Shown here piece after piece: positions 53,368 to 61,218 of a stretch of 64,000 nucleotides of DNA (its first letter is position 1; every line of letters starts with the position of its first letter). The notes beneath the pieces were generated by a model. The model searched no databases, was not told where the DNA came from, and saw only the letters and a list, made by a program, of their open reading frames with translations. Position numbers and translations under genes: made by a program. Origin of the DNA: Bacteroidetes bacterium GWF2_33_38 (GTDB taxonomy: Bacteria > Bacteroidota > Bacteroidia > Bacteroidales > GWF2-33-38); the NCBI GenBank assembly GCA_001769505.1, contig MEOF01000027.1:41816-105815 (forward strand), read 5' to 3'.

Positions 53368-55803
53368 ATGAAGGGTTTAATCATTTTGTATTTATTTCTT
53401 ATCTCTGCATCGTTATCAGCAAGCAATGGCGACACAATCGATTACGATACGCTGAATTTATCGGGCAAACAATACATATCTTCATTGGTTTTCAAAAATC
53501 GATTTTTACACAATAATTTCAAACAATATATTGACGATTATCAGGAATTTGTGATTTATCAAACCGAAACAACCGGGGATATTTCTCAACTCGATTTAAC
53601 TACTTTTTCAATCTTAGGCAATTCGCACAAATGGAATAAATTTTACTACAACGATTTTCGCATCGACGATAGTTTTTTTTCGGGAAATCCGCTCTACGAT
53701 TTCAATTTGTACAACAATGGTTTTGAACTGGATATTTGGAACTCCAGTATCAATTTTGAAACCGACAAAAACATCGAAAACTCTGTAAATTTCAGATGGA
53801 ATCACGGAGGAATTGGCGGGCCTGCTCCTTTTACTCCAAACCTAATTCATCTTTTTCATCGAACGGCTCGCGAAGCCATGTATATCGACATCGAACATCA
53901 GCGACAACTGAAAAATGCAGGTACAATTTGGGCTGATTTCAACATTCAGCACAAAAATAAACTGTTGAAACAATCGGTTTCGCTTAATCTCGGTCAACGA
54001 ATGAATGTCGGATTTAATTACGGCGGAGTAAACGATTTTTACCCCGAAAATTATACACAAATGAGCCTTTTTGGAGATTTGCCGAATTTACTGAATCGGA
54101 TTTTCGACTCAAATCATTACCTGCTTTCTTTCTCAAGTCGCGATTATTTATTCAACGAATATTATTATGCAAAAAACGAAGCCTCAACGTACAAAAATCT
54201 GAATGCTTCGGTTTATGGAACCAAGCAAACCGAAAATTATAAATACACAAGCGGATTTAGTTTTTCGAGCAAAAATATTCGTCATCACGATTTGAATTTT
54301 TCTCGCAATTTTATCGACCAAGACGGCGAAGGAGTGGAACCTTGGTATCCCGATGCCGATATCAAAGAATTCGCACATTCGTTGAAATACGATAAAAAGT
54401 TAAATAAAGCATTTTCGATTTATTTCGATTCTTACAACCGAATAATTGATTTTAAACCAAGCGTAAACAATTTTACCAACTCGGTATATTATCAATTATC
54501 TGAGAGCGACTACAAATCGCTTTACGTTTACGAATGGACGACAAATCAATTTTTAAGCGGATTGCTTGAAAATACAGCCGGCGTTAAATTTTACGAAAAA
54601 TTCAACAAACAAAAAACTAGCATTTCGCTAAACTCCGATGCTACACTCGATGGAATGTTGATTGCCGAAAAAAGTATCGTTCGTCCTAATTGGCAAATCG
54701 AATTTAGTTTGAACCACAAACCATCGAAAAAATTTAACATTGCTCTGAATATAGGAAAAAAACGAGTTTCGTTTAATTACGACCATATCCGATTTTTATC
54801 GAACGATTATTTGTCGGGACATATTTCGTATTGGAACGATGCAAATCAAGATTTTGAATATCAAACGGGAGAAAAATCCGACTTTTTTACAAGCACCGGT
54901 GGAAAATATCATTCGCTTACAAAAGGCATAAAACAACCCGGCGTTTTTTATTTCGAAATTCCCGTAAAATTCACCTTTGGGAAACACAATATTGTACTGT
55001 ACAATCTTTACAAAAAATTCTTCAATCAATGGTCGGTTTACTACGCCGATGAAGAAGATGGGTATTATTTACCAAACGAAGAACAAATGATTTTTTTCCT
55101 AAACAATGGGGTGCAAAATTATGTTGTCGATTATTTCGACTCTGAATTTATGAATTCGGTAAACGAAAATACTTCCATATTATTCGATTCGCCTTTCTAT
55201 GCCGGAAACACGGCTAAATATCAATACAACGGAAAACGCTTTTTATTATCGGCTTCGTGGACTTCGTACATGATTGTGGGATTTGGTGCATTTGGAAACG
55301 GAGTTTTGCACAACAACATTGATGTTTTATCGGAATCATCACCAAATCCAAATTTGGCGTATAAGCGAGTTGGACGACTCGACTCTGACCGCTCTTATAT
55401 CGCTCGTTTAGTATTGACGTATAAGTTTTCGGATAAATTATCCTTAGCTTTCCAATTCAAATACAAAGATGGGCAATCGTTTACAGCAAATCACACCATG
55501 ATTTCGAGCAATGGTGTGAATAATCAAATTGCAGCATGGAGCATGAGAACTAAAGGTGATAATCCGTTTACAGGTGATTTCGGAACTCGTAAAGATGCTT
55601 TTTTCAATACCATTATTCGCATTGTTTATAACGGAAAAATCAATGAAAACGAATTTAGCCTCAACGCATCGATGTACAATTTTTATGATTTTGGAACCGA
55701 CCTTGCCGAATATATTTATCCGCCCGACTATTCAACCGAGCGTTATGTGTTGGAACTAAACACTCCTCGCGGAATAATCTTATCGTTTAGTTATAAGTTT
55801 TGA
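53368..55803 (+). CDS. Receptor-like outer-membrane beta-barrel protein
   Basis: 811 residues: signal peptide (MKGLIILYLFLISASLSAS), an N-terminal segment of about 120 residues reminiscent of a TonB plug (LTTFSILGNSHKWNKFYYNDFRI), then a long run of amphipathic strands and a C-terminus NTPRGIILSFSYKF typical of TonB-dependent receptors and large barrels. No TonB box or CarboxypepD_reg domain is evident, so I call it receptor-like only. Its last 24 bases overlap the convergent pagL-like gene. Substrate unknown. Confidence 0.7.
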   Translation: MKGLIILYLFLISASLSASNGDTIDYDTLNLSGKQYISSLVFKNRFLHNNFKQYIDDYQEFVIYQTETTGDISQLDLTTFSILGNSHKWNKFYYNDFRIDDSFFSGNPLYDFNLYNNGFELDIWNSSINFETDKNIENSVNFRWNHGGIGGPAPFTPNLIHLFHRTAREAMYIDIEHQRQLKNAGTIWADFNIQHKNKLLKQSVSLNLGQRMNVGFNYGGVNDFYPENYTQMSLFGDLPNLLNRIFDSNHYLLSFSSRDYLFNEYYYAKNEASTYKNLNASVYGTKQTENYKYTSGFSFSSKNIRHHDLNFSRNFIDQDGEGVEPWYPDADIKEFAHSLKYDKKLNKAFSIYFDSYNRIIDFKPSVNNFTNSVYYQLSESDYKSLYVYEWTTNQFLSGLLENTAGVKFYEKFNKQKTSISLNSDATLDGMLIAEKSIVRPNWQIEFSLNHKPSKKFNIALNIGKKRVSFNYDHIRFLSNDYLSGHISYWNDANQDFEYQTGEKSDFFTSTGGKYHSLTKGIKQPGVFYFEIPVKFTFGKHNIVLYNLYKKFFNQWSVYYADEEDGYYLPNEEQMIFFLNNGVQNYVVDYFDSEFMNSVNENTSILFDSPFYAGNTAKYQYNGKRFLLSASWTSYMIVGFGAFGNGVLHNNIDVLSESSPNPNLAYKRVGRLDSDRSYIARLVLTYKFSDKLSLAFQFKYKDGQSFTANHTMISSNGVNNQIAAWSMRTKGDNPFTGDFGTRKDAFFNTIIRIVYNGKINENEFSLNASMYNFYDFGTDLAEYIYPPDYSTERYVLELNTPRGIILSFSYKF

Positions 55804-56385
55804 AAAACCCACTCCAACTAAAATATTATCAATTCCATTGTTTGGGCTTTTAATGCTTGCATTCGACATGTGTCTGTACCCCGAATGAATACTTAATTCA
55901 ATGTCGTTTGAAAACTTTCGTTTATAGGCTAAAATAAAATTGTCGGAAAAAAGATATCCCTTAGCTTGTTTAGTCGATTCTACAGTTATAAAGTGCGGTC
56001 CACTACCAATATTAAAACTCAAGATGGCTTTTTTTGAGAGTTCGAAACTGAAATCAAAAAATACATTTACACCAAGCTCAAACTCAACATTAGAATTAAA
56101 AAACACTAAATTTATTTGAGGAAGAAACTCAACTGAAACATTAAAGTGATTTTTTGTTTCATAAAGTGGATTATGAAAATATGCTTGCAATAAGATTGGG
56201 TGATAAGGAGTGCCACTTTCGCCAACATTTGTCCATTCTGATAAATTATAATACGTGTAGCCATAGCTGACTTGTAGCCCTCTCGCCTTAGCGTTGATAT
56301 ATCGCATACCATTATCTTCTTGTGCTTGTATCAACGAAACAAAAAAGAACAAAAGTAAAACTGTAAAAAGATATTTTTTAAGCAT
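55780..56385 (-). CDS. PagL-family lipid A 3-O-deacylase-like protein
   Basis: A 201-residue outer-membrane barrel of the PagL/acyloxyacyl-hydrolase family, which trims the 3-O acyl chain of lipid A. Signal peptide MLKKYLFTVLLLFFFVSLIQAQ; the C-terminal strand GYRHMSNASIKSPNNGIDNILVGVGF contains the family active site: H172, S174, N175 and, 12 residues after the serine, D186 where Pseudomonas PagL has Glu. Length fits the family. Its first 30 bases and its promoter-side DNA are duplicated at 57266-57416, flanking an inserted gene. Confidence 0.85.
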   Translation of the reverse strand: MLKKYLFTVLLLFFFVSLIQAQEDNGMRYINAKARGLQVSYGYTYYNLSEWTNVGESGTPYHPILLQAYFHNPLYETKNHFNVSVEFLPQINLVFFNSNVEFELGVNVFFDFSFELSKKAILSFNIGSGPHFITVESTKQAKGYLFSDNFILAYKRKFSNDIELSIHSGYRHMSNASIKSPNNGIDNILVGVGFSKLITKR

Positions 56386-56506
56386 ATTTCATTTTTTAGC
56401 AAACAAAAGTATATTTTTTTGGAAATTTACACGTACTTTCTGCTCAAACTAAATTTTTCCCGATAAAACAATTATTTATGTTAAGATATAATTTTATCTT
56501 TGTTTT
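56356..56506. repeat. 151-bp direct repeat, copy A
   Basis: Matches 57266-57416 at 148 of 151 positions (differences at 56391, 56415 and 56420), offset exactly 910 bp. It includes the first 30 bases of the PagL-like gene and the whole spacer up to a rightward TATCTTTG -7 box. Identity stops abruptly on both sides. Confidence 0.95.
56495..56502 (+). promoter_or_regulatory. Putative -7 box (TATCTTTG) in repeat copy A
   Basis: Matches TAnnTTTG with TTTATG about 20 bases upstream as a -33-like element. It points at the inserted gene (56612). The identical box in copy B is at 57405. Confidence 0.5.
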
Positions 56507-56556
56507 AGTCTTGAAAATTTTGTGAATTTTGAATAAATTTTAAATGCAAATCTAAA

Positions 56557-56575
56557 GGATTACACCAACAAGGGG
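56557..56575. repeat. Dispersed palindrome family, half site (copy 5)
   Basis: GGATTACACCAACAAGGGG equals the right half of copy 4 (ACACCAACAAGGG) but the left arm is missing. It lies in the leader of the inserted gene, as copies 2 and 4 do for theirs. Confidence 0.45.
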
Positions 56576-56611
56576 AAAAAAATATATTTATTTGAAGAAG
56601 TAAAATCTCTA

Positions 56612-57133
56612 ATGAAATCAGAAATAAAAATAAGTTTGGGACTTCTATTTGAACAAGCAATTCTTTTTGGTTTCTTGTTTGTTTTTGTAGGTGGATATGG
56701 GTTCTATAACATTTTTGAAAATTTAGATTTTAACAAAATATATTTAATCCATTTAATTCTATCTGTTTTGTGCCTTATCACAATTCTAGTAGGTTTAGTC
56801 CCTATTTTATCAAAAAAATACGTAATAATATCTAATTTAAAAAATCAAATTATCATAAGGAATCAAATATTATTTATTTTTAAATCAGAACAAAAATCAA
56901 AATTAAATGATTTTGATTTTCTCTTTTTAGGAAATGCCAAAAGGCAATATTCTTCCGGAGGGGGGTTTCTTCCAACAGCAAAAAATTTTTCAACTTTAAA
57001 TGAAATTGATCTTTATTTTTATAATTCAAACAACAATACAAAATTAGTTGTAAAAAATGTAGGAAGTTCGAAAAAGGCAGAAAGAATATTTAATCAAATT
57101 TTAGAAAATACAAATTTAAAGACTAAAGCTTAA
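56612..57133 (+). CDS. Hypothetical two-TM membrane protein in an inserted segment
   Basis: 173 residues: two transmembrane helices (about 15-37 and 45-67) and a cytosolic C-terminal domain of about 100 residues (IISNLKNQIIIRNQILFIFKSEQ ... LYFYNSNNNTKLVVKN) resembling a PH-like beta domain, though I cannot assign a family. It lies alone in 759 bp of unique DNA (56507-57265) bounded by the 151-bp direct repeats. Base composition is distinctly more A+T-rich than its neighbours. Probably a newly acquired gene. Confidence 0.55.
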   Translation: MKSEIKISLGLLFEQAILFGFLFVFVGGYGFYNIFENLDFNKIYLIHLILSVLCLITILVGLVPILSKKYVIISNLKNQIIIRNQILFIFKSEQKSKLNDFDFLFLGNAKRQYSSGGGFLPTAKNFSTLNEIDLYFYNSNNNTKLVVKNVGSSKKAERIFNQILENTNLKTKA

Positions 57134-57265
57134 TTGATAAATTATATTTTTCATTCTTTTACCGCTACCACAATTGTCCCACTTGTGAAATACTAAGTTC
57201 TAAAAAGGGATTGCCTTTGGATGAATGAGTAGAAATTACAAATTTCATAAGCCTGGTAAAATACA

Positions 57266-57416
57266 TAAAACTGTAAAAAGATATTTTTTAAGCATATTTC
57301 TTTTTTTAGCAAACAAAAGTATATATTTTGGGAAATTTACACGTACTTTCTGCTCAAACTAAATTTTTCCCGATAAAACAATTATTTATGTTAAGATATA
57401 ATTTTATCTTTGTTTT
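57266..57416. repeat. 151-bp direct repeat, copy B (with pagL 5' remnant)
   Basis: Second copy of the repeat at 56356-56506. The left 30 bases are a dead remnant of the first ten codons of the PagL-like gene; the right end carries the TATCTTTG box (57405-57412) 33 bases before the PASTA gene start. The remaining part of the 312-base gap 57134-57265 holds no gene. Confidence 0.95.
57405..57412 (+). promoter_or_regulatory. Putative -7 box (TATCTTTG) of the PASTA operon
   Basis: TAnnTTTG match, TTTATG some 20 bases upstream, 33 bases before the ATG at 57446. Likely the original promoter of the PASTA-T9SS-rluD operon. Confidence 0.55.
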
Positions 57417-57445
57417 GGCGTTAGAAACTAAGCATTAAAAATCGA

Positions 57446-58267
57446 ATGAATTTTTTTAAGTTTTTATTAAGTAAGGTTTTTTTCATTAATTTGGCAATAG
57501 CCATCGTAGTATTTATACTATTTATTTTAGGTGCATTTTTCGCACTTGGATTTTACACACAACATGGCGAAGCAATCGCAGTCCCCGACTTTAAAGGTTT
57601 AAACATGAAAGAAGTAGAGGAATTAGCCGAAAACAAATCGCTTCGATTTGAAGTAACCGATTCGGTTTATTTACTCAATGTTGAAAGAGGGACTGTTGTT
57701 GAGCAAAGTCCAATTGCCGACTTTAAAGTTAAAGAAAATCGAACCATTTTTTTAACGATGAATGCCGTTTTACCCGAAAGAGTACAAATGCCTAAATTAG
57801 AAGGTATCACATTGCGACAAGCAACTTCGATTTTAGAAACATATGGGCTTAAAGTCGGAAAACTTTCATATGTGCCTGATATTGCAAAGAATGTAGTGTT
57901 GAAACAACTTTACAAAGGAAAAAAAATAGTTGCCGGCACTATGATAAAAAAAGGCGAATCAATTAGCTTGGTATTGGGAATGGGCGAAAGTGACGAAAAA
58001 TTAATTGTACCTAATATTACAGGGCGTCTTTTTATGGATATCGAAGAAATTTTAACCAGTTACTCGTTAAATCTTGGGGCAGTAGTTACCGATAATACCG
58101 TAATAACGTCAGCCGATTCTTCAAAAGCACGAGTTTGGAAGCAATCACCAATTTCAGACAACGAAAGCGAAATAAATTTGGGTTCGTATATCGACGTATG
58201 GATAACTCTTGATACGAATATTATTCCTGCCATGAGAATAGACACAACCTTTATAGAAAATGATTAA
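57446..58267 (+). CDS. Membrane-anchored PASTA-domain protein
   Basis: 273 residues: one N-terminal transmembrane helix (about 13-37) and three periplasmic PASTA domains (about 43-112, 113-185, 187-258). Each starts with a proline-containing VP.F/P.L motif (AVPDFKGLNMKEVEELAE, MPKLEGITLRQATSILE, VPNITGRLFMDIEEIL) and has a V..QSP..D or related turn. PASTA domains bind muropeptides or peptidoglycan, but there is no kinase or transpeptidase domain here, as in the short Bacteroidota PASTA proteins encoded beside ddl and an RluA-family gene. First gene of an operon with 58271 and 60155. Confidence 0.9.
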   Translation: MNFFKFLLSKVFFINLAIAIVVFILFILGAFFALGFYTQHGEAIAVPDFKGLNMKEVEELAENKSLRFEVTDSVYLLNVERGTVVEQSPIADFKVKENRTIFLTMNAVLPERVQMPKLEGITLRQATSILETYGLKVGKLSYVPDIAKNVVLKQLYKGKKIVAGTMIKKGESISLVLGMGESDEKLIVPNITGRLFMDIEEILTSYSLNLGAVVTDNTVITSADSSKARVWKQSPISDNESEINLGSYIDVWITLDTNIIPAMRIDTTFIEND

Positions 58268-58270
58268 AAA

Positions 58271-60145
58271 ATGTACAGATTAACGATTCTTACCATATTT
58301 ATTATATCCACAATATCTACGTTTTCGCAAACGTATTTAGCTTTTCCTGAAACGAATGCCGCACTTAGAAAAGCGAAACTTCTTAAATCGTTCAATGTTG
58401 CAACTGGTTCGGTTTACGATACACTTGAACTTCCGTTTTTCGACGATTTTTCTAAAAATATGGTTTATCCAGATACGGCGAACTGGACTGATAATTTTGC
58501 ATACATAAATCAAACCTTGGCCGACAATCCGCCATCATTCGGAGTTGCAACATTAGATGCCATAAATGGCGACGGTTCTATTTATGAACAAGCAAATACA
58601 ACTAGTTTCATTGCCGATTTTCTGACCTCAAAACCAATAAATTTATTAATTCCGACTCCGCTTGATACAGGTGTATTTTTTAGTTTTATGTATCAGCCTC
58701 AAGGATTAAGCGACTCCCCCGAGCCGATAGATTCCTTGGTTTTAGAATTTTATTCTCCTCTTGATCAAGAGTGGCACTACGCTTGGCGAGCAGCAGGAAC
58801 TACGAATCATGGATTTAAAAAAGTATTGATTCAAATTCAAGATTCAATTTATCTCCAAAATGGTTTTCGATTCCGATTTAAAAATTATGCAAGTTTATCG
58901 TCAAACACCGATTATCTAGGAAGGCGAGGAAATGTTGATTACTGGCATATCGATTGGATTTATTTAAATAAATTTCGTTCCGAAGCCGATACATTTTTAA
59001 ACGATGCTGCATTTAGAAAACCGCTAAGTTCTCTTCTTTCAGATTACGAGGCTGTGCCATGGAAACATTTTTATGTTGACACAGCAATATTTAACGGAAC
59101 TACCTTGACATCAACCTTTACAAATCACTACAGCGAAGAAGTTTATATTAGCTTGTTTCACGATATTAAAAATCTCGCAAATGGAGATGAAACTTATCTT
59201 TCGACAGTTGGTTTGATCCCCGATTTTTTACCAAATGTTACGATTACAAAAGAAAATGTAATCCCATACAATCCATTTCCGCTTAATTACAACGATTCGG
59301 CTGTATTTTTAGTAAGAAGTTACTTAGATAAAGATACTGTTTCTGCAACTCAAATGTATCGCTACAACGACACGTTGAATTATTATCAAAAGTTCTATAA
59401 CTATTACGCTTACGACGACGGTTCAGCCGAAGCTGGATTTGGAATGGACGGTCAACAAACCGAAAACGCAAAAGCGGCAGTAAAATTCAGAGCACACAAA
59501 CAGGATACGCTTCAAGCGATACAAGCTTATTTCAATCAAACACTAAATAGTGAAAGTAAAGTTTATGTTCTAATAACCGTTTGGGACGACAATAGTGGTA
59601 TGCCGGGCGAAATTATTTACCAATCGGAAGGTGTTCAGATTAAATACGAAAACGAATTAAATGAATTTACTACGTTCATGCTCGATACAACCCTCATACT
59701 GTCGGGAAATTTTTGGATTGGTTGGCAGCAATTAGAAAATATGTTTGTGAATATTGGTTTTGATTTAAATCGTGATGCCGGCTCAAAACAAAAATATAAT
59801 ATTTATGGAGTGTGGACTGATGTTGACTACAATGGGTCGATAATGATTCGTCCGGTATTTGGGAAATCATTTTTAATTCAATCAAACAACGAAATTTCAG
59901 AAGACAACAGCCAAAGCGTAATTATTTATCCAAATCCTGCACAGGATAAAATATTCTTAAAATCCGACTTCGACCTAAGACAGATTGAAAACGTTGAAAT
60001 ATTTGATATTTATGGCAAAAAAGTTATTGTAAGCGATTATACCAACAATAGCATTTCTACCGAAACACTAAGTTCAGGAATATACATTCTAAAAATAAAC
60101 ACTACCAATCAACCTATAATGAAAAAATTCATTATAAGTAGATAA
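58271..60145 (+). CDS. Secreted protein with T9SS type A sorting domain
   Basis: 624 residues: signal peptide (MYRLTILTIFIISTISTFSQ), a mid-region with jelly-roll-like beta structure (FDDFSKNMVYPDTANWTDNFAYIN, DYWHIDWIYLN, YYAYDDGSAEAGFGMDG) and a C-terminal sorting domain (IIYPNPAQDKIFLKS ... LSSGIYILKINT ... KFIISR). Bodies with the DDGSAE motif occur in many Bacteroidota T9SS cargo proteins of unknown role. It begins 3 bases after the PASTA gene and is followed 9 bases later by the pseudouridine synthase, so it is embedded in that operon. Confidence 0.83.
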   Translation: MYRLTILTIFIISTISTFSQTYLAFPETNAALRKAKLLKSFNVATGSVYDTLELPFFDDFSKNMVYPDTANWTDNFAYINQTLADNPPSFGVATLDAINGDGSIYEQANTTSFIADFLTSKPINLLIPTPLDTGVFFSFMYQPQGLSDSPEPIDSLVLEFYSPLDQEWHYAWRAAGTTNHGFKKVLIQIQDSIYLQNGFRFRFKNYASLSSNTDYLGRRGNVDYWHIDWIYLNKFRSEADTFLNDAAFRKPLSSLLSDYEAVPWKHFYVDTAIFNGTTLTSTFTNHYSEEVYISLFHDIKNLANGDETYLSTVGLIPDFLPNVTITKENVIPYNPFPLNYNDSAVFLVRSYLDKDTVSATQMYRYNDTLNYYQKFYNYYAYDDGSAEAGFGMDGQQTENAKAAVKFRAHKQDTLQAIQAYFNQTLNSESKVYVLITVWDDNSGMPGEIIYQSEGVQIKYENELNEFTTFMLDTTLILSGNFWIGWQQLENMFVNIGFDLNRDAGSKQKYNIYGVWTDVDYNGSIMIRPVFGKSFLIQSNNEISEDNSQSVIIYPNPAQDKIFLKSDFDLRQIENVEIFDIYGKKVIVSDYTNNSISTETLSSGIYILKINTTNQPIMKKFIISR

Positions 60146-60154
60146 TCTTAAATC

Positions 60155-61204
60155 ATGCTAGAAGAGACCATTGAAACCCTAAATCTTGAAGAAGAACACA
60201 GCGACTTGTACGAACATTTTCGTTTTGTTGTTGACAAAGGACAGTCGTTATTTCGTATCGACAAATATTTAACTCAGCGAATCGAAAATATATCAAGGTC
60301 AAAGGTTCAATCAGCTGCCGAAGCCGGAAATATTTTGGTAAATGACAAACAAGTAAAATCAAATTATCGTATTAAACCCTACGATGTGATTTCGATTTTA
60401 ATGACATTTCCTCCGCAAGAAAAAGAGCCGATTGCCGAAGATATTCCATTAAATATTGTTTACGAAGACGACGATTTATTGGTAATTAACAAACCTGCGG
60501 GAATGGTAGTTCATCCGGGACACGGAAATTTTAACGGAACGTTGATAAACGCATTAATGTACTACTTGAAAGACGAACCTTTGTTTAAAAAAGGAGAAAT
60601 GCGGCCCGGCTTAGTTCACCGAATAGATAAAAATACCTCTGGACTTTTGGTAGTTGGAAAAAATGAATTTGCATTAAACAAACTGGCAAAACAGTTTTTC
60701 GACAAAACCTCAGAACGAAAATATTTGGCATTAGTATGGGGTTATTTCGATGAAAAAGAAGGAACCATTGTTGGCAATATTGGTCGAAGTCCAAAAGACA
60801 AACTTAAAATGACCGTTTTTTCAGACAACGAACTTGGCAAACACGCTGTTACTCACTATAAAATTGTAGAACAATTTAACTATGTAACTCTTGTCGAATG
60901 TATTTTAGAAACTGGGCGTACGCACCAAATCAGAGTACATTTTGAACATATCAAACACCCATTATTTAACGATGAGCGTTATGGTGGAAACGAAATTCTG
61001 AAAGGAACCACATTTTCGAAATATAAGCAGTTTGTAAACAATTGTTTTAACATCATTCCTCGACATGCACTGCATGCAAAAACCTTAGGTTTTGTTCACC
61101 CACGAACCGGAGAAAAAATGGTTTTTGAATCAGAACTTCCTACCGATATGGTCGAAGTACTCGATAAATGGCGACGTTATTCGATTAACCAAAGCGAAAT
61201 GTAA
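60155..61204 (+). CDS. rluD: RluA/RluD-family 23S rRNA pseudouridine synthase
   Basis: Isomerises uridine to pseudouridine in large-subunit rRNA (positions 1911/1915/1917 for RluD; exact targets here are not proven). 349 residues: S4 RNA-binding domain (about 30-85, FRIDKYLTQRIENISRSKVQSAA), then the catalytic domain with NKPAGMVVHPG, the signature GLVHRIDKNTSGLLVVGKN (catalytic Asp) and GRTHQIRVHFEHIKHPL. The symbol is given by closest similarity; RluC or another RluA-type enzyme cannot be excluded. Confidence 0.9.
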   Translation: MLEETIETLNLEEEHSDLYEHFRFVVDKGQSLFRIDKYLTQRIENISRSKVQSAAEAGNILVNDKQVKSNYRIKPYDVISILMTFPPQEKEPIAEDIPLNIVYEDDDLLVINKPAGMVVHPGHGNFNGTLINALMYYLKDEPLFKKGEMRPGLVHRIDKNTSGLLVVGKNEFALNKLAKQFFDKTSERKYLALVWGYFDEKEGTIVGNIGRSPKDKLKMTVFSDNELGKHAVTHYKIVEQFNYVTLVECILETGRTHQIRVHFEHIKHPLFNDERYGGNEILKGTTFSKYKQFVNNCFNIIPRHALHAKTLGFVHPRTGEKMVFESELPTDMVEVLDKWRRYSINQSEM

Positions 61205-61218
61205 ATAACCATTTGGCA

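Noticed and set aside
56386..56611. Small RNA or riboswitch in the duplicated spacer
   Set aside because: The duplicated spacer is AT-rich with no stable stem; the promoter box explains its features.
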